Shown one piece after another: positions 25,461 through 30,898 of a stretch of 30,898 bases of DNA. How positions within the stretch are numbered: position 1 is the first letter of the stretch; each line of letters starts with the position of its first letter. Source of the stretch: a virus; the IMG/VR virus record IMGVR_UViG_3300042372_000278, positions 1-30,898 of that record. One strand, 5' to 3'. A program made the translations under genes and the position numbers. The notes under the pieces are model-generated. The model worked only from the letters and a program-made list of their open reading frames with translations, had not been told where the DNA came from and did not search any database.

Positions 25461-25808
25461 ATGGCAGGACAAAAGAATTTCGAAGTAGATCAAAATGCAA
25501 CATTTAGTTTTATAGTAGAATATAAAGACGAAAATGACGATGCGATTGATCTTACTGGTGCATCTGCAAAGATGCAGGTGCGTGATACAAAAGGCGGCAG
25601 CAAGTTAGCTGTTACATTAACATCACCATCTGGCGGAATTACAATTGATGGACCTAATGGTAAATTAACTGTAAAAATGACACCAACACAAACAAGCAAA
25701 ATCTTTTATCCTAAATCATCTTATGATGTTATGGTTGTAGATTCTAATGGGAATAAGATAAAGCTCCTTGAAGGGTTTATGACCCTAAATAGATCGGTAA
25801 CTATTTAA
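25461..25808 (+). CDS. minor tail/baseplate protein, BppU N-terminal-like, 115 aa
   Basis: 'FEVDQNATFSFIVEYKDEND' and 'IDLTGASAKMQVRDTKGGS', then 'LTVKMTPTQTSKI' and 'SYDVMVVDSNGNKIKLLEGF', the immunoglobulin-like strand pattern seen in BppU N-terminal and related tail proteins, which attach receptor-binding parts to the tail. The ATG at 25461 has AGGAGA nine bases upstream. First gene of the fibre cassette. Confidence 0.7.
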   Translation: MAGQKNFEVDQNATFSFIVEYKDENDDAIDLTGASAKMQVRDTKGGSKLAVTLTSPSGGITIDGPNGKLTVKMTPTQTSKIFYPKSSYDVMVVDSNGNKIKLLEGFMTLNRSVTI

Positions 25809-26248
25809 TGACTGAATCCGTAGTTGTTCGAGAGCAAATAAATAAAGTAGTAATTTCTTCTCCAGGTCCACAAGGACCAAGAGGAAGAACCATTCTAAAT
25901 GGAAATGGAGACCCAGCAGCAAATTTGGGTCTTACTGGAGATTTTTACTTTGATATGCTTTCAGCTGCATTTCACGGACCAAAGCTTTCTGATTTAAATT
26001 GGTCAGGAGCAAGCAAAATATTTTTAACAAATAATACACTAGCGTATCCTTGGGAATTAACCCAAGTTACTGGTCCTTTATCTGGAGTGTATTCTGTTGT
26101 TATTAATCATGGACTAGGATATCAACCAAACGTAACAGTTAAGTCTAGTGCAGGGGATATTTTGGAAACTGGAATAGACTACAATAGTACTAATCAAATA
26201 ACACTGACTATGGCTCAACCATTTTCAGGGACAGCATACCTGTCATAA
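25808..26248 (+). CDS. minor tail protein with short collagen-like stretch
   Basis: 146 aa. Residues ~19-26 read 'PGPQGPRG', two to three collagen-type triplets that often trimerise phage fibres and are classic prolyl hydroxylase targets. The end (~92-146) is a beta domain 'YSVVINHGLGYQPNVTVKSS...' also seen, diverged, at the end of the next gene. TAATG overlap with the previous gene. Confidence 0.75.
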   Translation: MTESVVVREQINKVVISSPGPQGPRGRTILNGNGDPAANLGLTGDFYFDMLSAAFHGPKLSDLNWSGASKIFLTNNTLAYPWELTQVTGPLSGVYSVVINHGLGYQPNVTVKSSAGDILETGIDYNSTNQITLTMAQPFSGTAYLS

Positions 26249-26259
26249 GGAGATAGCAA

Positions 26260-27540
26260 ATGGCAAGAAAATTTTTAGTTAGCGTTGATCTCAACAAGAA
26301 TGAGTTGCTCAATGCTAGAATCCAAAACTTAGGCTCAGCGCCTTCAAATCCAGTATCTGGTCAAATATACTACAATACTGGCACAAATATTCTTTACTTC
26401 TACAATGGAACAGAGTGGACACCCGCATCTGGTTCTACAGAAGTAATTCAAGACATTATTGGTTCGTCCGTATTAGCAGGAACAGCTTTAACCGCAACAT
26501 ACGACGATACCGCAGGCACAACAACATTAAAACTTAATGATACAGCAGTAACTGCTGGATCTTATGGGTCAGCAACAGCAATTCCGACATTTACAGTTGA
26601 CTCCCAAGGTCGTTTGACTGCAGCAGGAACAGTAAACGTAGCAACCAATCTTTCAGTTGCTGGAGACACTGGAACAGACACAGTTGACCTTCTTACAGAC
26701 ACACTCACAGTTGCTGGCGGAGAAGGAATTGATGTAGCCGTAACGAATAACACAATTACAGTATCTGCAGAAGATGCAACATACACAAATAAAGGTGTTG
26801 CTTCATTTAGCTCAACAGACTTTACAGTCACAGCAGGAGCAGTATCTCTTAATAAAGATCCAGTAATTACACTTTCAGGAGATGTAACTGGTTCTGCAAC
26901 AATGACCAATTTGGGTGATGTAACAATATCAACAACAATTGAGCCAAACTCAGTTGTTCTTGGAACAGACACAACTGGAAGTTACATTTCAACAATTGCT
27001 GGAACATCTGGAGAAATTACAGTTTCAGGATCTGGATCAGAATCAGCAGCAGTAACTATTGGATTGCCAGATGATGTAACAGTTACTGGTAACTTAACCA
27101 TTGGTGGAAACCTTGATGTTCAAGGATCTATTAACTCTATAAGCACAACAGAAGTTAATATTGTTGATAATAAAGTTGTTCTTAATACAAATGTTACTGG
27201 AGCCCCATCAGCAGATGCTGGTCTTAAGGTAAACCGTGGAACCTCTGCAGATGTAGAAGTTTTATGGAATGAGGCGGCAGACCAATGGACATTAACAAAT
27301 GACGGTACAAATTATCATGAGATAACAAGAAAGTATAAGACAACTCTCAATACATCAGCAACATCTTATACAGTAACTCACAATTTAGCAACAAAAGATG
27401 TTGTAGTTTCTATATATGAAGTTGCAGCACCATATGCAGAGATTCTTACAGATATTGAGCATACATCAGACTCAGCAGTAACTATTAAGTTTGCAGTTGC
27501 ACCAGCATCTGGAGAATATAGAGTAGTTGTAATAGGCTAA
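26260..27540 (+). CDS. tail fibre protein
   Basis: 426 aa. Opens with a small attachment unit ('GSAPSNPVSGQIYYNTGTNI', 'LYFYNGTEWTPA') typical of fibre N-termini. A long Thr/Val/Gly-rich repetitive beta-shaft follows ('TVTGNLTIGGNLDVQGSINS' near 275-295). The C-terminal ~70 residues form a beta domain ('TSYTVTHNLATKDVVVSIYE'). Phage fibres of this type are trimers. No chaperone gene is seen next to it. Confidence 0.82.
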   Translation: MARKFLVSVDLNKNELLNARIQNLGSAPSNPVSGQIYYNTGTNILYFYNGTEWTPASGSTEVIQDIIGSSVLAGTALTATYDDTAGTTTLKLNDTAVTAGSYGSATAIPTFTVDSQGRLTAAGTVNVATNLSVAGDTGTDTVDLLTDTLTVAGGEGIDVAVTNNTITVSAEDATYTNKGVASFSSTDFTVTAGAVSLNKDPVITLSGDVTGSATMTNLGDVTISTTIEPNSVVLGTDTTGSYISTIAGTSGEITVSGSGSESAAVTIGLPDDVTVTGNLTIGGNLDVQGSINSISTTEVNIVDNKVVLNTNVTGAPSADAGLKVNRGTSADVEVLWNEAADQWTLTNDGTNYHEITRKYKTTLNTSATSYTVTHNLATKDVVVSIYEVAAPYAEILTDIEHTSDSAVTIKFAVAPASGEYRVVVIG

Positions 27541-27547
27541 GTCAAAA

Positions 27548-28012
27548 ATGAAACTTAAGTCTTCGTTAAACCTTCTAACGCTTGCAGAGAATCCATCTGC
27601 AGCTTTAGAAGGTGACGTATACTTTAACATTTTAACAAAAAATATTAGAATATACAATGGAGCAGTTTGGGTAGACATTACTCCTAAAAGCGATGACCCT
27701 ACTCCATTTTATATGCACACTCACGCATATGATGGTTCAGTACATACAGTTAATACACAAAATCCTATTAATTTTAAAAATACTAATACAGCACAAAGCG
27801 TTTTAGAGACTACCCCGCTTGTTTTAGGATTTGACGGTGGTGGACCAGGTGATGAAGTAGATTTTCCTAGGTTTGAAAATCTATCATTACTTTCAGGAGG
27901 AGCACCAGATTCTTTATACTATCCCGAATCTGATAGTATTGTAATTAATGGTGGGGACTCTTCTGATCAATATTCACCAGTAATAAATGGAGGGGATTCA
28001 AGTGGCAACTAG
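27548..28012 (+). CDS. short fibre/adaptor protein, 154 aa
   Basis: Begins with the same attachment unit as the fibre gene ('NPSAALEGDVYFNILTKNIR', 'IYNGAVWVDITP'). A His-containing middle 'MHTHAYDGSVH' and a repeated 'VINGGDSS' near the end follow. Probably a tail adaptor or tip part. Confidence 0.72.
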   Translation: MKLKSSLNLLTLAENPSAALEGDVYFNILTKNIRIYNGAVWVDITPKSDDPTPFYMHTHAYDGSVHTVNTQNPINFKNTNTAQSVLETTPLVLGFDGGGPGDEVDFPRFENLSLLSGGAPDSLYYPESDSIVINGGDSSDQYSPVINGGDSSGN

Positions 28013-29756
28013 AATTCAATTAAGAAGAGATGTAGAAGATGATTGGTTTAGAGATAACCCAATATTAAGATCTGGAGAAATTGGAATATCTTTAGATTTA
28101 AATACATTTAAAATTGGAGACGGACAAACTCCTTGGAGAGATCTTGATTACGCCTTGGCTGGCACAATTGATGAATATATTCCGTTAAATCAAAAATCAG
28201 TTCCTGGTGGAGTTGCAGCACTAGATTCTGCTGGCAAAGTACCAGATTCTCAAATTCCAGCAGGAATTGCAAGAGATTCAGAAGTATCTTTAGCAATTTC
28301 TACAGAGGTTGAAAATAGAAATTCAGCTATTACAAATGCTATATCAAACCTTATAGATACAGCACCTGATGCATTAAATACTTTAAATGAAATTGCCGCT
28401 GCAATTAATGATGATGCTTCATACGCTGCAACTATAACAACAGCACTAGGAACAAAAGCTAATTTATCTGATGTTACAGCAGCAACTGCAGCAGCAGCAG
28501 CAGATGCTACAACAAAGGCTAACGCAGCGCAAGCAGCCGCCGCATCAGATGCTACATCTAAAGCTAGCGCAGCGCAAGCCGCAGCAACTGCTGCAGCCGC
28601 ATCAGATGCTACATCTAAAGCTAGCGCAGCTCAAGCAGCAGCTATCTCAGCAGCAGAAACAGATGCTACAACAAAAGCCAACGCAGCTCAAGCAGCAGCT
28701 ATCTCAGCAGCAGCAACAGATGCTACAACAAAATCCAGCGCAGCTCAAGCAGCAGCAATATCTGCAGCAGCAACAGATGCTACAACAAAGGCTAACGCAG
28801 CACAAGCAGCAGCAATAACTGCAGCAGGAACAGACGCTACAACTAAGGTAGAAGCAGAAGCAGCACTAAGAGTATCAGGAGATGCAGCTTCAGTATCTAC
28901 AGCAGCAGCAGATGCTACAACAAAGGCCAACGCCGCTCAAGCAGCAGCTATCTCAGCAGCAGCAGCAGATGCTACAACAAAGGCTAACGCCGCTCAAGCA
29001 GCAGCAAGCTCTGCGGCAGACACAAAGGTATCATCTGCAATAGCAGCACTTACAAAATCTTCAGTTGGGCTTGCAAATGTTGATAATACAGCAGATGCTT
29101 CAAAGCCAGTGTCTGCAGCACAAGCTACTGCAATCGCAACTGCTAAGTCAGAAGCAATTGCAGATGCAACAGCTCAGGTAAATGCAGTAATCGCATCAGC
29201 GCCAGCAGCACTTAATACTCTAGACGAGCTTGCAGCAGCACTTGGAGACGACGCAAGTTTTGCCGCTACAGTAACAGCTAATCTTTCATCTAAAGCCCCA
29301 ATTGCCTCACCAACATTTACTGGTACAGTATCAGGAATTACAAAGACTATGGTTGGGCTTGGTAATGTTGACAATACTTCTGATACCAACAAACCAATTT
29401 CTTCATTAACTCAAACTGCTTTAAATGCAAAATCTGATAACTTAATATCTACAGCTGGAACAACAAGTACAAGCTATTCAATAACATCTTCTGATCTTTA
29501 TAAAAGAATAGAGTTTAATTCGGCATCACCAATTACGGTTACTATACCAGCAGATATTACTTTAAACCTACCAATTGGCTCTAGTATTGAATTGCTTCAA
29601 GCAAATACTGGAAAGATAACTGTTCAGGGAGAGAGTGTATCTGTTTTAATTTATGGACCAGACAATCAATTTAAATCCAGAGTACAGTGGTCATCAATAT
29701 TTATTGAAAAAAGAGCAGCAAACAGCTGGTTGGTAACTGGCGATACGGAAGCCTAA
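28002..29756 (+). CDS. tail fibre with Mtd-type N-terminus and Ala-rich coiled-coil repeats
   Basis: 584 aa from GTG at 28002, where GGAGG lies eight bases upstream; an ATG at 27987 lies upstream of that site. Residues 1-50 ('ATRIQLRRDVEDDWFRDNPI...GEIGISLDLNTFKIGDGQTPW') match the N-terminal attachment domain of major tropism determinant-like proteins. A shaft 'GGVAALDSAGKVPDSQIP' follows, then an Ala-rich repeat region (~160-345), two 'GLxNVDNTxDxxKPxS' motifs, and a C-terminal beta domain. Likely receptor-binding fibre. Confidence 0.84.
   Translation: MATRIQLRRDVEDDWFRDNPILRSGEIGISLDLNTFKIGDGQTPWRDLDYALAGTIDEYIPLNQKSVPGGVAALDSAGKVPDSQIPAGIARDSEVSLAISTEVENRNSAITNAISNLIDTAPDALNTLNEIAAAINDDASYAATITTALGTKANLSDVTAATAAAAADATTKANAAQAAAASDATSKASAAQAAATAAAASDATSKASAAQAAAISAAETDATTKANAAQAAAISAAATDATTKSSAAQAAAISAAATDATTKANAAQAAAITAAGTDATTKVEAEAALRVSGDAASVSTAAADATTKANAAQAAAISAAAADATTKANAAQAAASSAADTKVSSAIAALTKSSVGLANVDNTADASKPVSAAQATAIATAKSEAIADATAQVNAVIASAPAALNTLDELAAALGDDASFAATVTANLSSKAPIASPTFTGTVSGITKTMVGLGNVDNTSDTNKPISSLTQTALNAKSDNLISTAGTTSTSYSITSSDLYKRIEFNSASPITVTIPADITLNLPIGSSIELLQANTGKITVQGESVSVLIYGPDNQFKSRVQWSSIFIEKRAANSWLVTGDTEA
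28480..29035 (+). repeat. tandem Ala-rich repeats in the fibre gene
   Basis: About ten copies of a 15- or 19-codon unit based on DATTKANAAQAAAISAAAT. Coiled-coil shaft; copies are near-identical in DNA, so the length can change by recombination. Confidence 0.8.
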
Positions 29757-30898
29757 TGAGAAGTGCTAAAAAGAAAAGGGTTGTTAACTCTAAGCTTAAA
29801 GCATATCAGCAGTTTTTAGATAGTTTTGGCGGTGTAACATTAAAAGCTGGATGGAAGTCTTACAGGGGATCCTGGGTTCTAGGTACTGGAGTTGCTATAA
29901 GTAGCTCAGACCCATCTACATATGCAATATCTGGAGTTAAGCTTTCGCTTCCAAATCTTACTGCATCTGCTGGAGTTACTGGTGGAACGGGATTAACATA
30001 TTGGGTATCAGATGCTAATAGCTGGGTTGCTTCTGTTTCTTACAATACTACATCTACAAGCTATCCATGCAATACTGGTTTAGTAACTAATGGAAGTAAT
30101 CCACCATCTGCAAATTGTTGTGGAGGCGTTTCAACAATAGCTGGATCTGCTCCATATCAGTATGCAGCACAATTAAACCCTGCTTATTCTTTTTCATATT
30201 CAGCGGAATTAAATCCTGCTTATTCATTTTCATATTCAGCGCAATTAAATCCCGCTTATTCATTTTCATATTCAGCGCAACTTAGCCCTTCTTATTCTTT
30301 TTCTTACGGTGCTGCATACCAGAATCCTTCTTCATCTAGCTACGCAGCATACAATCAGCCAGCATCAAGTTTTACATATAGCGCAAGCAGTTCTTACACA
30401 GCCGAAACAAGGTGTTGTGGAGTTTTTAATATTTCTAAGGATTTTTATCAAAGAACAAATGGAATACCTTTATGTTCTCAATGCAGCGGGCCATGTGAAG
30501 AAACATATTCTTTTAGCCAATGTTGTCCTTCAGGTACAACAAAATCAGGTGCAACATGTTATTACCCAGCCTCAGTTACACTGTCTTGCCCTTCTGGAGG
30601 AACCTTGTCTGGAAGTACTTGTACTGTAAGTACGCCAGCATCAACCACCTGTCCTTCAGGAGGAACTTTATCTGGAAATAATTGCATAGTTGATGTGCCT
30701 GGATACTACTATTGCCCTTCAGGTGGAAACCTAAGTGGGTCTACTTGCACTGTTTCTGTAGCTGCTAGCTACAGCTGCCCTTCAGGCGGTAGCCTAAGTG
30801 GGTCTACTTGCACTGTTTCTGTACCTGCTAGCTACAGCTGCCCTTCAGGTGGTAGCCTAAGTGGGTCTACTTGCACTGTTTCTGTACCTGCTAGCTAC
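29756..30898 (+). CDS. repeat-rich, Cys-rich adhesin-like tail protein (3' end outside window)
   Basis: Starts at the TAATG overlap with the fibre gene and stays open for 381 codons to the window end. A basic N-terminus 'MRSAKKKRVVNSKLKAY' leads into a Gly/Ser/Thr beta region, then four copies of a 12-residue Tyr/Ser unit (QLNPAYSFSYSA), a Cys-rich linker (CC and CxxC pairs), and at least six 21-residue units with C-P-S-G-G-x-L-S-G-x-x-C. Its position at the end of the cassette and its repeats suggest a surface-exposed, disulfide-stabilised receptor-binding or decoration protein. Family unknown to me. Confidence 0.82.
   Translation, partial: MRSAKKKRVVNSKLKAYQQFLDSFGGVTLKAGWKSYRGSWVLGTGVAISSSDPSTYAISGVKLSLPNLTASAGVTGGTGLTYWVSDANSWVASVSYNTTSTSYPCNTGLVTNGSNPPSANCCGGVSTIAGSAPYQYAAQLNPAYSFSYSAELNPAYSFSYSAQLNPAYSFSYSAQLSPSYSFSYGAAYQNPSSSSYAAYNQPASSFTYSASSSYTAETRCCGVFNISKDFYQRTNGIPLCSQCSGPCEETYSFSQCCPSGTTKSGATCYYPASVTLSCPSGGTLSGSTCTVSTPASTTCPSGGTLSGNNCIVDVPGYYYCPSGGNLSGSTCTVSVAASYSCPSGGSLSGSTCTVSVPASYSCPSGGSLSGSTCTVSVPASY
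30170..30313 (+). repeat. four tandem 36-base units (QLNPAYSFSYSA)
   Basis: Units start at 30170, 30206, 30242 and 30278; the second and third are almost identical in DNA. Confidence 0.85.
30524..30898 (+). repeat. six tandem 63-base Cys units, open at the window end
   Basis: Units start at 30524, 30587, 30650, 30713, 30776 and 30839. The last three are nearly identical in DNA, the first three diverged, which suggests recent growth at the 3' side. Confidence 0.88.

Noticed and set aside
28471-28818. 115-aa Gln/Leu-rich frame
   Set aside because: Frame-shifted reading of the Ala-rich repeats of the fibre gene.
30087-30269. 60-aa minus-strand repeat frame
   Set aside because: Antisense of the Tyr/Ser repeats in the large open plus-strand frame.

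Overview
This window looks like part of the genome of an AT-rich tailed double-stranded DNA phage (or prophage) of an actinobacterium. Pointers to the host are a free-standing Lsr2-type DNA-binding domain, a DUF7455-like zinc protein, several small proteins of kinds I know from actinophages, and a class II (B12-dependent) ribonucleotide reductase. The low GC content suggests a low-GC freshwater actinobacterium of the acI/Nanopelagicales type rather than Mycobacterium or Streptomyces; this is inference.

Layout: (1) 1-6050, plus strand: two Fe(II)/2-oxoglutarate (2OG) oxygenases, a GroES co-chaperonin, DUF1660-like and DUF6065-like proteins, a tRNA-Arg(CCG), small zinc and membrane proteins and a DUF1232 protein. 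(2) 6051-6541: gene-free convergent gap. (3) 6542-18231, minus strand: about 40 small, often overlapping genes (Lsr2-like, Api92/YubB-like, DUF932, DUF7455 and many unknowns) with tRNA-Asp(GTC). (4) 18425-21164, plus strand: three more 2OG oxygenases, a tRNA-Ile(TAT) and two small genes. (5) 21428-22780, minus strand: a lytic transglycosylase-like protein and four small genes. (6) 22989-30898, plus strand: the reductase, a holin candidate, then a tail-fibre cassette ending in an open, repeat-rich, Cys-rich protein that leaves the window.

The most unusual content is regulatory. The minus-strand region carries 14 copies of one promoter type, TGTCAG, exactly 10 bases, then a TATAAT-like -10, usually followed by an AACGAAAGG ribosome-binding leader. 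Upstream of many lie palindromes of Crp/GlxR type (TGTGA-N6-TCACA), mostly about 64-86 bases before the predicted start. Next comes an unexplained bipartite element, TTACGAC-N15/16-CTGGAATT (nine copies), and in four intergenic blocks paired DnaA-type boxes (TTATCCACA). Most plus-strand promoters are near-consensus sigma-70 type and place the ATG 6-8 bases after the -10, so several genes probably have leaderless mRNAs.

Five different 2OG oxygenases near a tail cassette with a GPQGPRG stretch and Pro/Tyr/Ser and Cys repeats make post-translational hydroxylation of tail fibres an attractive but untested idea; DNA or host targets are equally possible. The reductase supplies deoxynucleotides, the tRNAs support phage codon use, and GroES probably assists folding of phage proteins.
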